Shown: positions 50,730 through 61,409, numbered from the stretch's first letter. The stretch is 64,000 bases of DNA from CAWCXF01 sp963799455 (GCA_963799455.1 CAWCXF010000008.1:62001-126000), one strand, 5' to 3'. Notes: generated by a model from the letters alone, not told the origin. Numbers and translations are program-made.

Positions 50730-50899
50730 GGATGAAGCCTCGCATGGCGTGGAGAACCCCCGCGTCCCGTCTGCGTCGATGTCAGGTCGACGTGCCGGAC
50801 GCCGCTGCGCCGCGCAGGCTCGCCACAGGGAGCCACAGGGAGGCGGGCCGGGCCGGGCCTTCTCCCCTGGCCGATCCAGCTTGCCGGGTGGTGCGCTCC

Positions 50900-51628
50900 T
50901 CACACCTCCAGCCACTCGCGGCGCACGTCGTCGCGCTCGGCGAACTCGGCCGGCGTTCCGGCGTAGACGATCTCGCCATGGCCCATGACGTAGACGCGCG
51001 CGGCGATCCTGAGGGCGATCGACAGCTTCTGCTCCACGAGCAAGATCGCCACCCCTTCGCGCGCGATCTCGGCGATCAGCTCGCCGACCTGGGCCACGAT
51101 CAGCGGCGCCAGCCCCTCGGTGGGCTCGTCGATGATCACGAGGTCCGGATCGCCCATCAGCGTGCGGCAGATGGTGAGCATCTGCTTCTCGCCGCCCGAG
51201 AGCACGCCCGCGGCGACATCGGCGCGCCGCGCGAGGTTGGGGAACATGCCCATCGCGCGCTCGGGCGTCCAGCGGCCCGGCTTGCCCATGTCCTTGATGC
51301 CGAGCGTGAGGTTCTGGCGCACGCTCATCATCGGGAAGATCGCGCGGTCCTCGGGCACGTAGCCGAGGCCCGCGCGCGCGATGCGGTGCGACGGCCAGCC
51401 CGCCACGTCCCGCCCCTTGAAGCGCACGATCCCGCGCGGCGCCACCTCGCCCATGATCGCCTTGGCGGTGGTCGAGCGCCCGACCCCGTTGCGCCCCAGG
51501 AGCGCCACCACCTCGCCGGGATCCACCGCGAGGGTGACGCCGCGCAGCACATGGCTCTTGCCGTAGAAGGCATGCAGGTCGCGCACCTCCAGCATCGGGC
51601 CTGGCACGGGCGGCGCGCCGTCCGTCAC
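50900..51628 (-). CDS. livF: Branched-chain amino acid-type ABC transporter ATPase LivF
   Basis: One of two ATPases of a HAAT importer. 242 residues. Signature LSGGEKQM, Walker B LVIIDEPTEG and H-loop region are normal. The Walker A loop reads GRNGVGRS (45-52): Arg51 stands where Lys is almost invariant. The next residues STTAKAIMG fit LivF. GTG 51628 overlaps the livG stop (GTGA). The 5' end of the cupin pseudogene region is ~170 bp downstream. Confidence 0.93.
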   Translation of the reverse strand: MTDGAPPVPGPMLEVRDLHAFYGKSHVLRGVTLAVDPGEVVALLGRNGVGRSTTAKAIMGEVAPRGIVRFKGRDVAGWPSHRIARAGLGYVPEDRAIFPMMSVRQNLTLGIKDMGKPGRWTPERAMGMFPNLARRADVAAGVLSGGEKQMLTICRTLMGDPDLVIIDEPTEGLAPLIVAQVGELIAEIAREGVAILLVEQKLSIALRIAARVYVMGHGEIVYAGTPAEFAERDDVRREWLEV

Positions 51629-52377
51629 GCGGCCTCCTCGCCGAGATAGGCCTCGCGCACCCGTCGGTCGCCGCGGATCGCCTCGGGGGGCCCCGAGGCG
51701 ATGATCTCGCCGTAGACCAGCACCGAGATGCGGTGCGCGAGGCCGAACACCACGCCCATGTCGTGCTCGACGATGACGAGCGTCTTGCCCAGCGTGGCGC
51801 GCTCGATCAGCGCCACGGCGCGATCGGTCTCGGCGTGGCTCATGCCGGCGGTGGGCTCGTCGAGCAGGATCACGTCGGCGCCCCCGGCGATGGTCACGGC
51901 GATCTCCAGCGTGCGCTGGTCGGCATAGGGCAGCGAGGCGGCGGGGAGCTGGGCCTTGTCGATCAGCCCCACGGTGTCGAGGATCTCGGCCGTGCGCTCC
52001 TGCACGTCCTTGAGCGCGCCGACGTTGCGCCAGAAGGCGTAGCCGTGGCCCATCGGGTAGAGCAGCGCGCAGCGCACGTTCTCGCGCACGCTCATGGCGC
52101 CGAAGACGTTGGAGACCTGGAACGAGCGGCTGAGGCCGCGGCGCGCGATGGCGTGGGGCCTGAGCCCCGAGATGCGCGCCCCGTGGAGGCGCACCTCCCC
52201 CGAGGTGAGCGGGTGCAGGCCGGAGATGAGGTTGAAGAGCGTGGACTTGCCCGCACCGTTGGGGCCGATGATGGCATGGCGCTCGGCCCTGCCCACGTCG
52301 AGGGTGACGCCGCGGATGATCTCGGCCGGGCCGAAGGACTTCGTCACGTCGCGCAGGGCGAGGGCCGGCTCGCTCAT
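51625..52377 (-). CDS. livG: Branched-chain amino acid-type ABC transporter ATPase LivG
   Basis: 250 residues; Walker A GPNGAGKS (38-45), then SRSFQVSNVFGAMSVRENV, LPYADQRTLEIAVTIA as the variant signature region of LivG, Walker B VILLDEPTAG and EHDMGVVFGLA. Pairs with LivF to drive LivHM. ATG 52377 overlaps the livM stop (ATGA). Confidence 0.94.
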   Translation of the reverse strand: MSEPALALRDVTKSFGPAEIIRGVTLDVGRAERHAIIGPNGAGKSTLFNLISGLHPLTSGEVRLHGARISGLRPHAIARRGLSRSFQVSNVFGAMSVRENVRCALLYPMGHGYAFWRNVGALKDVQERTAEILDTVGLIDKAQLPAASLPYADQRTLEIAVTIAGGADVILLDEPTAGMSHAETDRAVALIERATLGKTLVIVEHDMGVVFGLAHRISVLVYGEIIASGPPEAIRGDRRVREAYLGEEAA

Positions 52378-53660
52378 TCGGCCCCCCTCACGGCGGCGCG
52401 GCGCAAAAGCCACAGCCCCGCCGCCAGGGGCACGAGCGCCGCGGCCCAGCTCAGCGCGCGGTCGGGCGGCAGGGCCAGCCCGAAGGGCTCGAACACCTCG
52501 CCGTAGCCGCTCGACCAGCGCACCGCGATCTCGACCAGCACGATCAGCCCCGCGAAGGCCAGCGCCGCGGCGGCGCCCATCCGCCCCCATCGCGCGAGCC
52601 TTCGCCCCGCGCCGGGCCGGCTCGCGCCGTGCCAGAGGGCCGCGAGGATCCCTGCCAGCCCGTCGGGGGCGAACATCACGATGGCGATGAAGAGCACGCC
52701 GAGGTAGAGCAGCCACGCCTCGGTCAGATCCGACAGGCTCGACTGCATCAGCGTGAGCACGACGGCGCCGAGGACCGGGCCCCAGAAGTAGCGGATGCCG
52801 CCGACATAGGCCATCAGCAGCACCAGGCCCGAGGGGACGAGCGAGAACGACAGCGGCGTGAAGATCTCGTAGTTCACCGCCGCCATGCCGCCGGCGAGCC
52901 CGGCGAAGCCGCCCGCGGCGACGAAGACGAGGTAGCGCACGCGGGTGGGGTCGTAGCCCACGAACATCACCCGCTCGGGGTTGTCGCGCACCGCCTCGCC
53001 CATCTTGCCCAAGGGCGTGCGCGAGAAGGCGAAGATCGCCACGGTGCCGACCAGCGTCCATGCGGCCACGAACCAGTAGACCTCCTCGATGGGCCCGAGC
53101 GAGAGGCCGAAGAGCTCCGGCCCGTTCATGCGGTCGCCGGTGATGCCGCCCTCGCCCCCGAACACGGAGGTGAAGAGGAAGCCCGCCGCCGCCACCAGCT
53201 CGGCCAGCCCGAGCGAGATCATGGCGAAGGGGACGCCGGCGCGGCGGCAGGACGGCCAGCCGATCACCGCGCCCGCGAGCGCGCCGCCCGCGAAGCCCAC
53301 CAGCGGCAGCGCGAAGACGGGGACGTGGGCGAAGAGGCCCGCCTCGTCCTCGATGGCGATCATGGCGTGCATCGCGGCGTAGCCGCCGAGCCCGAAATAG
53401 ACCGCGTGGCCGAAGGACAGCAGCCCCGCCCGGCCGAGCAGCATGTTGAACGACAGCGCGAAGACGATGTTGATGCCGATGGCGTTGAGCAGGCTCAGGG
53501 CGGTGCGCGACGGCCCGAGCAGCGGGATCGCGGCCAGCACCACGCCCATCGCCACGAAGGGCAGCACGCGCGTGCGGAAGCGCTCGGCGGACGAGGGCGC
53601 GAGGCTCGGGCGCTCGCTCGGGCTCGGGGGGCGCGGCGAGGTGAGGGTCGCGTCGCTCAA
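52374..53660 (-). CDS. livM: Branched-chain amino acid-type ABC transporter permease LivM
   Basis: 428 residues. A ~30-residue polar N-terminus, then 8-10 membrane segments with the LivM motifs LSFNMLLGRAGLLSFGHAVY and RTPLGKMGEAVRDNPERVMF (ATPase contact loop). The C-terminus has two extra hydrophobic segments beyond the usual end (about 355-425), longer than E. coli LivM's core. TTG start at 53660 overlaps the livH stop (TTGA), the best candidate because no ATG/GTG with a ribosome-binding site lies near. Confidence 0.9.
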   Translation of the reverse strand: MSDATLTSPRPPSPSERPSLAPSSAERFRTRVLPFVAMGVVLAAIPLLGPSRTALSLLNAIGINIVFALSFNMLLGRAGLLSFGHAVYFGLGGYAAMHAMIAIEDEAGLFAHVPVFALPLVGFAGGALAGAVIGWPSCRRAGVPFAMISLGLAELVAAAGFLFTSVFGGEGGITGDRMNGPELFGLSLGPIEEVYWFVAAWTLVGTVAIFAFSRTPLGKMGEAVRDNPERVMFVGYDPTRVRYLVFVAAGGFAGLAGGMAAVNYEIFTPLSFSLVPSGLVLLMAYVGGIRYFWGPVLGAVVLTLMQSSLSDLTEAWLLYLGVLFIAIVMFAPDGLAGILAALWHGASRPGAGRRLARWGRMGAAAALAFAGLIVLVEIAVRWSSGYGEVFEPFGLALPPDRALSWAAALVPLAAGLWLLRRAAVRGAE

Positions 53661-54589
53661 AACTCGCGCTCCCCCATGAGCCCGCGTGGCCGGACCATCA
53701 GCATCAGCACCAGCAGCAGGAAGGGCAGCATCGGCGCGAGCGAGGCGATCGAGATGCGCCCGAGGTCGCTCGTCGCGCTCAGCCCCGCCCAGCCGAGCAT
53801 GTCGGCGAAGGTGGTGTCGATGGCGATGGCGAAGGTCTGCAGGAGCCCGATCAGCAGCGAGGCGACGAAGGCGCCCTCGAGGCTGCCCATGCCGCCCACC
53901 ACGACGACGACGAAGACGATGGGGCCGATCGACAGCGCCATGCCGGGCTCGGTGACGAGGAGGTTGCCGCCGATCACCCCCGCGAGCCCGGCGAGCCCGG
54001 TGCCCATGCCGAAGACGATCATGAAGAGCCTGGGCACGTCGTGGCCGAGATGGCCGACCATGTGGGGATGGGTCAGCGCGGCCTGGATGACGAGCCCCGC
54101 GCGGGTGCGCTTGAGCAGCAGCCAAAGCGCCGCCAGCATGGCGACGGAGACCGCCAGCATGAAGATCCGATAGGCGGGATACTGCGCGCCGAAGAGGGTG
54201 AAGAGCGGGAAGTCGAGCGCCTCTGGCACCGTGTAGGCCAATGGCAGCCGGCCCCAGACGATGCGCACCACCTCCTCGATCAGGTAGGCGAGCCCGAAGG
54301 TGAAGAGAAGCTCCGCGAGGTGGCCGTTGGCGTGCACGGGCCTGAGCCCCCAGCGCTCGATGCCCGCGCCGACGAGCCCCACGAGGACGGGGGCGAGGAA
54401 CAGCGCGACCCAGAAGCCGGTGGTCTGCCCGAGCGTGAAGGCGGCGTAGGCGCCCAGCATGTAGAAGCTGGCATGGGCGAAGTTCAGCACGCCCATCATC
54501 GAGAAGATCAGCGTCAGCCCCGCGGACAGCATGAACAGCAGCAGCCCGTAGATGACCCCGTTCAGCAGCGAGAAGACGAGGGTCTCCAT
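53657..54589 (-). CDS. livH: Branched-chain amino acid-type ABC transporter permease LivH
   Basis: 310 residues from ATG 54589, eight membrane segments: LLNGVIYGLLLFMLSAGLTL, MMGVLNFAHASFYMLGAYA and the C-terminal LLVLMLMVRPRGLMG are typical of LivH. The ATG at 54589 is preferred over 54595 because GGGAG is then seven bases away. Separated from livJ by a 291-bp region with two strong hairpins. Confidence 0.93.
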   Translation of the reverse strand: METLVFSLLNGVIYGLLLFMLSAGLTLIFSMMGVLNFAHASFYMLGAYAAFTLGQTTGFWVALFLAPVLVGLVGAGIERWGLRPVHANGHLAELLFTFGLAYLIEEVVRIVWGRLPLAYTVPEALDFPLFTLFGAQYPAYRIFMLAVSVAMLAALWLLLKRTRAGLVIQAALTHPHMVGHLGHDVPRLFMIVFGMGTGLAGLAGVIGGNLLVTEPGMALSIGPIVFVVVVVGGMGSLEGAFVASLLIGLLQTFAIAIDTTFADMLGWAGLSATSDLGRISIASLAPMLPFLLLVLMLMVRPRGLMGEREF

Positions 54590-54730
54590 CGGCATCTCCC
54601 TGGCCTCATCGGCTCCCTGGCCCCGTGCCCGGCCTCGCCCGGATCGCGCCCACCGCCGGCCTCCGGGAGCCCCCCGCGGCCGCGCCGCGGATGCGCCCCG
54701 CCCCGGGGGCGGCCTTCACGTCCCGCGCGA

Positions 54731-54756
54731 GCGCCCCGGCCCGCGAGCCGGGGCGC
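54731..54756 (-). terminator. Strong hairpin in livJ-livH spacer
   Basis: Perfect 10-bp stem GCGCCCCGGC / GCCGGGGCGC with loop CCGCGA. No U-tract, but stems of this strength in the spacer after a binding-protein gene commonly limit read-through or protect the upstream mRNA. Confidence 0.5.
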
Positions 54757-54848
54757 CCTTCCTCTCGGCCGCGGCGCCGGCCACCCCTCGATCCGCGCCG
54801 GCCACCGGGCCCGGCGCTCGAGAGGCCACGGGCCGGGACGCGCGCCCG

Positions 54849-54868
54849 CGGACCGCCCGGGCGGTCCG
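54849..54868 (-). terminator. 20-bp perfect palindrome just after livJ
   Basis: CGGACCGCCCGGGCGGTCCG, complete self-complementarity, centred 22 bases past the livJ stop. Works as an attenuator or 3' stabiliser candidate together with the second hairpin at 54731-54756; a repressor operator is an alternative. Confidence 0.5.
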
Positions 54869-54880
54869 GATCCTGCCCGA

Positions 54881-56122
54881 CTAGCCCTGCTCGGGCCGCT
54901 CCATCTCGCAGGTGGTCTCGGCGCGCGTGGCCTCGGCCGGGATCGCGCCGTCCTCGTCCACGACGAAGCCGTAGGGGGTGCCCTCCACGGTGCGCGCGGC
55001 TTGGTCCGAGAACGTCGAGATGAACAGCGGCTGGATCAGCTGGTGGTTGTCCTCGCGCATCGACACGGTGCCGTAGGGCGTCTCCAGCTCCATGCCCTCG
55101 AGCGCGAAGGCGACGGCGGTGGGGTCGGCGGTCCCGGCCTCCTCGATGGCCATGTCGAGCATCTGCATGAGGTTGAGCACGCGCTGGTAGTAGAGGTCGA
55201 GCCCGCCGAGCTCCTCCTCGAACGCGTCCATCAGCGCGACCTGGTCCGGCGGGGCCTCGACGTTCTCGGTGAACTCGGAGACCTGCTTGACGAGCCCGAC
55301 CCCGCTCGACCCGATCGCGGTGGGGGTGCCGAGGCCACCGGCGTAGTAGGTGAGGTAGGGCACGTCCTGGCCCGCGTCGGCCGCGGCCTTGACGAGGAGC
55401 GTGAGGTCGGCGCCCCAATTGCCGGTGATCACGAGGTCGGCGCCCGACGACATCATCTTCTGGACGTAGGGCGTGAAGTCCTTGACCTTGCCCAGGGGAT
55501 GCAGCTCGTTGCCGACGATCTCGATGTCGGGGCGCTTCTGCTCGATCATCCGCACCGCGGCGTCGGCCACCGAGCGGCCGAAGGTGTAGTCCTGCCCGAG
55601 GATGTAGACCGATCCGATGTCGTCTTGCCCAGCCAGCCAGTCGGTCAGCGCGGCCATCTTCATGTCGGCGTCGGCGTCGAAGCGGAAGTGCCAGAACGAG
55701 CAGTCGTCGTTGGTGAAGGCGGGATCGACCGCGGCGTAGTTGAGGAACAGCACCTCCTCGCCGGGGTTGCGGGCGTTGTGCTTGTCGATCGCGTCGATGA
55801 GCGCGGCGGCGACCGACGACCCGTTGCCCTGCACCACGTAGCGGATGCCCTGGTCGATCGCCTTCTGGAGCTGGACGAGGCTCTCCTTGGGGTCGGTCTT
55901 GTTGTCGAAGCCGACGACCTCGAAGGTCGGGTCGCCCTCCCCGGCCTCGGCGTTGAGCCGCTCGGCGGCGAAGGTGAAGTGCTTGAGCCCGCTGTCGCCC
56001 ACATTGGCGAAGGCGCCCGAGAGCGGGTCGATGTAGGCGATCTTGACGGTCTCGGCCTGGGCGTGGGCCTGGACCGCGGCGACGGCGACGGCCGCGCCCA
56101 TGGCGGCGACGATGATCCTCAT
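54881..56122 (-). CDS. livJ: Branched-chain amino acid-type ABC transporter substrate-binding protein
   Basis: Periplasmic receptor of the HAAT importer. 413 residues with a cleavable signal peptide (about 1-22, ending AHAQA) and the two-lobed Leu/Ile/Val-binding fold: KIAYIDPLSGAFANVGDSGL, VVQGNGSSVAAALIDAID and YILGQDYTFGRSVADAAVRM. The ligand-site segment QGNGSS differs from true LivJ, and such HAAT receptors often bind aromatic or short-chain acids. ATG 56122 has GGGAGGAG. A TTGACA box at 56200-56205 may be its -35. Confidence 0.92.
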   Translation of the reverse strand: MRIIVAAMGAAVAVAAVQAHAQAETVKIAYIDPLSGAFANVGDSGLKHFTFAAERLNAEAGEGDPTFEVVGFDNKTDPKESLVQLQKAIDQGIRYVVQGNGSSVAAALIDAIDKHNARNPGEEVLFLNYAAVDPAFTNDDCSFWHFRFDADADMKMAALTDWLAGQDDIGSVYILGQDYTFGRSVADAAVRMIEQKRPDIEIVGNELHPLGKVKDFTPYVQKMMSSGADLVITGNWGADLTLLVKAAADAGQDVPYLTYYAGGLGTPTAIGSSGVGLVKQVSEFTENVEAPPDQVALMDAFEEELGGLDLYYQRVLNLMQMLDMAIEEAGTADPTAVAFALEGMELETPYGTVSMREDNHQLIQPLFISTFSDQAARTVEGTPYGFVVDEDGAIPAEATRAETTCEMERPEQG

Positions 56123-56430
56123 GGCTCTCCTCCCGGCCGGCTCCGCGGGGCGCGTGCGGCTCTTGTCATGACGCGAGGGGAACGGGCGGGGGGCCGTGTT
56201 GTCAAGCGTCACGTCGGGTCCTATCGTCCGCCGCGACGCGCCGCCGCTGGTGGTCCGACGAGAGCGCCGCGCGACCGACCGCGCGGGCGTTCGCGCCGCT
56301 CCTAGCGGGGCACGGCGCCCCGCCGGGCGTTCGCGGCCAGGCGTCGAGGATGGAGGGACACGATGACGAGCCGGACCGACGGGGGCGTCCGCGTCCTGCG
56401 CGCGCCCCACGCCCTTCGCGCGAGGCGCGC

Positions 56431-57240
56431 GTGAACCTCTTCGACCTGAGCGGCAAGACGGCGCTCGTCACCGGCGGCGCCTCGGGCATCGGGCGCATGG
56501 CGGCCGAGGGGCTGGCGCGCGCCGGCGCCCACGTCATGATCGCCTCGCGCAAGGCCGAGGCCTGCGAGGCCGCCGCCGAGGAGATCGCCGCGATCGGCGC
56601 GGGCTCGGCGGAGGGCTTCAGCGGCGACGTCTCGACCGAGGCGGGCGTCGCGGCGCTGGCGTCCGAGGTCCGCGCCCGCACCGACCGGCTGCCGATCCTG
56701 ATGAACAACGCCGGCCGCTCCTGGGGCGAGCCGCTGGGCGCCTTCCCGTTCGACGCCTGGGACAAGGTGATGAGCCTCAACGTCGCGGGCCTGTTCCACC
56801 TCACCCAGACGCTGCTGCCGGAGCTGGAGGCCGCGGCCTGCGACGACGACCCGGCGCGCGTCATCAACGTGGGCTCCGTGATGGGCGAGGTGCCCCAGGG
56901 CGACGGCGCCTACTCCTACGCCGCCTCCAAGGCCGCGGTGCACCACGTCACGCGCATCCTCGCCAAGGAGCTGGCCGGCCGCCGCATCACCGTCAACGCG
57001 CTGGCGCCGGGCCCCTTCGTCAGCCGGATGACCGCCTTCGCCACCGGCGACGAGGGCACGCGCGCCCGCGTCGGCGCCCAGGTTCCCCTGGGCCGCGTGG
57101 GCGCGCCCGAGGACATCATGGGCTGCGTCCAGTTCCTCGCCGGCCGCGGGGGCGGCTACGTGACGGGCGCGATCATCCCCGTCTCGGGCGGCATCAACGT
57201 CGAGACGGGGCCGGCCATCTTCCGCGAGGCCCTTTCTTGA
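56431..57240 (+). CDS. Short-chain dehydrogenase/reductase
   Basis: 269 residues; NAD(P) loop TGGASGIG (14-21), NNAG (92-95), catalytic S149, Y163 and K167 (YSYAASK). Oxidises or reduces an alcohol/ketone, plausibly a 3-hydroxyacyl-CoA. GTG 56431 starts the conserved NLFDLSGKTALVTGG; an upstream in-frame ATG (56350) would add ~27 unmatched residues. First gene of the plus-strand catabolic operon, divergent from livJ. Confidence 0.9.
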   Translation: MNLFDLSGKTALVTGGASGIGRMAAEGLARAGAHVMIASRKAEACEAAAEEIAAIGAGSAEGFSGDVSTEAGVAALASEVRARTDRLPILMNNAGRSWGEPLGAFPFDAWDKVMSLNVAGLFHLTQTLLPELEAAACDDDPARVINVGSVMGEVPQGDGAYSYAASKAAVHHVTRILAKELAGRRITVNALAPGPFVSRMTAFATGDEGTRARVGAQVPLGRVGAPEDIMGCVQFLAGRGGGYVTGAIIPVSGGINVETGPAIFREALS

Positions 57241-57325
57241 CCGGCGACGGCCGGCGCGGCCGCGGCGACGGCGGCCGGCGCGCGAGCGGGCGCGCCTTGG
57301 GTGGCGCGTCCCCAGCGACCGGAGT

Positions 57326-57382
57326 GTGGGTGCCAACCCACCGACCACCCGCCGGTCGCAGCAGCGGTGGGTCGGCACCCAC
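57326..57382. repeat. Inverted repeat (17-bp arms) between SDR and MaoC genes
   Basis: GTGGGTGCCAACCCACC (57326-57342) and GGTGGGTCGGCACCCAC (57366-57382), one mismatch, 23-bp loop. Arms are themselves partly palindromic. Resembles dispersed REP-like palindromes of environmental bacteria. It may fold in the polycistronic mRNA between the SDR and MaoC genes. Confidence 0.75.
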
Positions 57383-57427
57383 CCTACGGCCGATCGCCGC
57401 CCTCGTCCGGCCCGAGGAGCGCGCTCC

Positions 57428-57877
57428 GTGAGCCCCCAGGACGCCGCGCGGGCCGGGCCCGAGGGCGAGCGCGTCTCGCGCTGGCTCGCCGTCGACCAGG
57501 CGCGGATCGACGCCTTCGCCGAGGTCATCGAGGACCACCAGTTCATCCACGTCGATCCCGAGCGCTCCGCGCAGACCCGCTTCAAGGGCACCATCGCGCA
57601 TGGGTTCCTGACGCTCTCGCTGCTCTCGGCGATGGCCTACGACGCGATCCCCCTGACCGACGCGCTCAGCGTCAACTACGGCTTCGACCGCATCCGCTTC
57701 CTGTCTCCGGTCCCCGCCGGCGCCCGCGTGCGCGGGCGCTTCACCCTGGCCGAGGTCGAGGAGCGCGTCCCCGGCGAGCGGACGCTGCACTGGGACGTGA
57801 GCGTCGAGGTGGAGGGCGCGCCGCGCCCCGCCCTCGTCGCGCGCTGGCTCTCGCGGCGCTACGCGAGCGCCGATTGA
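57428..57877 (+). CDS. MaoC-family (R)-specific enoyl-CoA hydratase
   Basis: 149-residue hotdog protein with the hydratase-2 motif: DFAEVIEDHQFIH-like segment (AFAEVIEDHQFIHVDPE) giving the catalytic Asp/His pair region, then TIAHGFLTLSLLS. Adds water to trans-2-enoyl-CoA. GTG 57428 chosen because the upstream frame runs into the inverted repeat. Separated by 187 bp from the SDR gene and 67 bp from the thiolase gene. Confidence 0.87.
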   Translation: MSPQDAARAGPEGERVSRWLAVDQARIDAFAEVIEDHQFIHVDPERSAQTRFKGTIAHGFLTLSLLSAMAYDAIPLTDALSVNYGFDRIRFLSPVPAGARVRGRFTLAEVEERVPGERTLHWDVSVEVEGAPRPALVARWLSRRYASAD

Positions 57878-57944
57878 GGCGGCCGACGCGGTGGCCCCGC
57901 GGGGCGCGGGGCGCTAGGTTCGCCCCTGAATCGAGGAGGATCCC

Positions 57945-59147
57945 ATGCGCGACGCCGTCATCGTCTCGACCGCCCGCACGCCGATCGGCCGCGCTCATCG
58001 CGGCGCGTTCAACGACACCCAGGCCCAGGCGCTCGCCGGCCACGCCGTGGCCCACGCCGTCGAGCGCGCTGGGATCGACCCGGCCGAGGTCGAGGACGTG
58101 GTGATCGGCGCGGCCCTCCAGCAGGGGTCCACGGGCTACAATCTCGGACGCCAGGCGGCGCTGCGTGCGGGGCTGCCCGTCACCGTCGCCGGCATGACCA
58201 TGGACCGGCAATGCGCGTCCGGCATGATGGCCATCGCCACGGCCGCCAAGCAGGTGCTCCACGACGGCATGGAGATCGTCGTGGGGGCGGGCTGCGAGTC
58301 GATCTCGCTGGTGCAGAACGAGCACCAGAACGGCTGGCGCGCCCGCGACCCCGAGCTGATGGAGATGCACCCCGCGATCTACGTCTCGATGCTGGAGACG
58401 GCCGAGATCGTCGCCGACCGCTACGGCGTGCCGCGCGAGGCGCAGGACGCCTACGCCCTCCAGTCGCAGCAGCGCACCGCCCAGGCGCAGGCCGACGGGC
58501 GGTTCGACCGCGAGATCGTGCCCCTGCCGTCCGTCATGAAGGTGCAGGACAAGGAGACCGGCGAGATCTCCGACCGCGAGGTCACGCTGCGCTCGGACGA
58601 GGGCAACCGGCCGCAGACGACGCTCGAAGGGCTGCGCTCGCTCAAGCCGGTGTTCAAGGGCGGGCTCCAGGTCCGGGAGGGCGGCCACATCACCGCCGGC
58701 AACGCGAGCCAGCTCTCGGACGGCGCCTCGGCGGCCGTGGTGATGGAGGCCAAGCAGGCCGAGCGGCGCGGCCTGGAGCCGCTCGGGCGCTACGTCGGCA
58801 TGGCGGTGGCGGGCTGCGAGCCCGACGAGATGGGGATCGGCCCGGTCTTCGCCGTGCCGAGGCTGCTGGAGAACCACGGCCTCAGCGTCGAGGACATCGA
58901 CCTGTGGGAGCTCAACGAGGCCTTCGCCGTCCAGGTGATCTACTGCCGCGACAAGCTCGGCATCCCCGACGATCGCCTCAACGTGGACGGCGGCGCGATC
59001 TCGATCGGCCACCCCTACGGCATGTCGGGCGCGCGCATGGTCGGCCACGCGCTGATCGAGGGCAAGCGCCGGGGCGCCCGCCACGTGGTCTGCACCATGT
59101 GCGTGGGCGGCGGCATGGGGGCTGCGGGCCTCTTCGAGGTGCTCTGA
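57945..59147 (+). CDS. Thiolase (acetyl-CoA C-acyltransferase)
   Basis: 400 residues; catalytic C90 (MDRQCASGM), H356 (GHPYGMSG) and C386 (MCVGGGMGAA) intact. Cleaves 3-ketoacyl-CoA to acetyl-CoA and a shortened acyl-CoA. The start RDAVIVSTARTPIGRA and length fit degradative thiolases of the PcaF/FadA type. GAGGAGG ribosome-binding site. Stop overlaps the next start (TGATG). Confidence 0.94.
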   Translation: MRDAVIVSTARTPIGRAHRGAFNDTQAQALAGHAVAHAVERAGIDPAEVEDVVIGAALQQGSTGYNLGRQAALRAGLPVTVAGMTMDRQCASGMMAIATAAKQVLHDGMEIVVGAGCESISLVQNEHQNGWRARDPELMEMHPAIYVSMLETAEIVADRYGVPREAQDAYALQSQQRTAQAQADGRFDREIVPLPSVMKVQDKETGEISDREVTLRSDEGNRPQTTLEGLRSLKPVFKGGLQVREGGHITAGNASQLSDGASAAVVMEAKQAERRGLEPLGRYVGMAVAGCEPDEMGIGPVFAVPRLLENHGLSVEDIDLWELNEAFAVQVIYCRDKLGIPDDRLNVDGGAISIGHPYGMSGARMVGHALIEGKRRGARHVVCTMCVGGGMGAAGLFEVL

Positions 59148-60144
59148 TGCCGGACGACCAAGCCCCCGCCCGCGCCCTGCCCGCCGCGCTCCAGGGGCTG
59201 CGCATCCCCGCCGTGGGCGCGCCGCTCTTCATCGTCTCGAACCCCGACCTCGTGATCGCCCAGTGCACCGCCGGGGTCGTCGGCTCCTTCCCCGCGCTCA
59301 ACGCGCGCGAGGGCGACGGCGAGCCGATCATGCTGGAGGCCTGGCTCAAGCGCATCACGGAAGGGCTCGACCGGCACAACCAGGCCAACCCCGACCGGCC
59401 GGCCGCGCCCTACGCGGTCAACCAGATCGTCCACCGCTCGAACGTCCGGCTGGAGCGCGACCTGGAGATCTGCGCGCGCTGGAAGGTGCCGATCTGGATC
59501 ACCTCGCTCGGGGCTCGGGTCGAGGTCAACGACGCGGCGCATTCCTGCGGCGGGATCGCGCTCCACGACATCATCAACGACACCTACGCCCGCAAGGCGA
59601 TCGCCAAGGGCGCCGACGGGCTGATCGCCGTCGCGGCCGGCGCGGGGGGCCATGCCGGGCCGCTCTCCCCCTTCGCGCTGATCCACGAGATCCGCGAGTG
59701 GTGGGACGGCCCGCTGCTGCTGTCGGGCGCCATCGGCACCGGCGGCGCGCTGCTCGCGGCGCAGGCGATCGGCGCCGACCTCGGCTATGTCGGCTCGCCC
59801 TTCATCGCCACCCACGAGGCCAACGCCGATCCCGCCTACAAGCAGATGCTGGTGGACAGCCGGGCCGAGGACATCGTCACGTCCTCGCTCTTCACCGGGA
59901 TCTCGGGGAACTACCTCGGCCCGTCGATCGCGCGCGCGGGGCTCGACCCATCGAGCCTCGCCACCGCGGACGCCTCCTCGATGAGCTTCGAGGGCGGCTC
60001 GTCCAAGGCCAAGGCGTGGAAGGACATCTGGGGCTCGGGCCAGGGCATCGGCGCGATCAAGGCGGTCACGTCCGCCGCCGAGGTCGTCGAGCGGCTGGAG
60101 CGCGAGTATCACGCGGCGCGGGCCCGCATCTGTGGAGGGACGGC

Positions 60145-60148
<4 letters not shown>
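59147..60148 (+). CDS. Nitronate monooxygenase-like flavin oxidoreductase
   Basis: 333 residues, FMN TIM-barrel: VGAPLFIVSNPDLVIAQCTA, YAVNQIVHRSN, VAAGAGGHAGPLSPFALI and LLSGAIGTGGALLAAQAIGA. The family includes nitronate monooxygenase and trans-ACP enoyl reductase (FabK)-like enzymes; in CoA-degradation operons members are often found as 2,4-dienoyl or enoyl reductase candidates. Exact reaction unknown. Coupled to thiolase upstream (TGATG) and acyl-CoA dehydrogenase downstream (ATGA). Confidence 0.88.
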
Positions 60149-61409
<1,261 letters not shown>

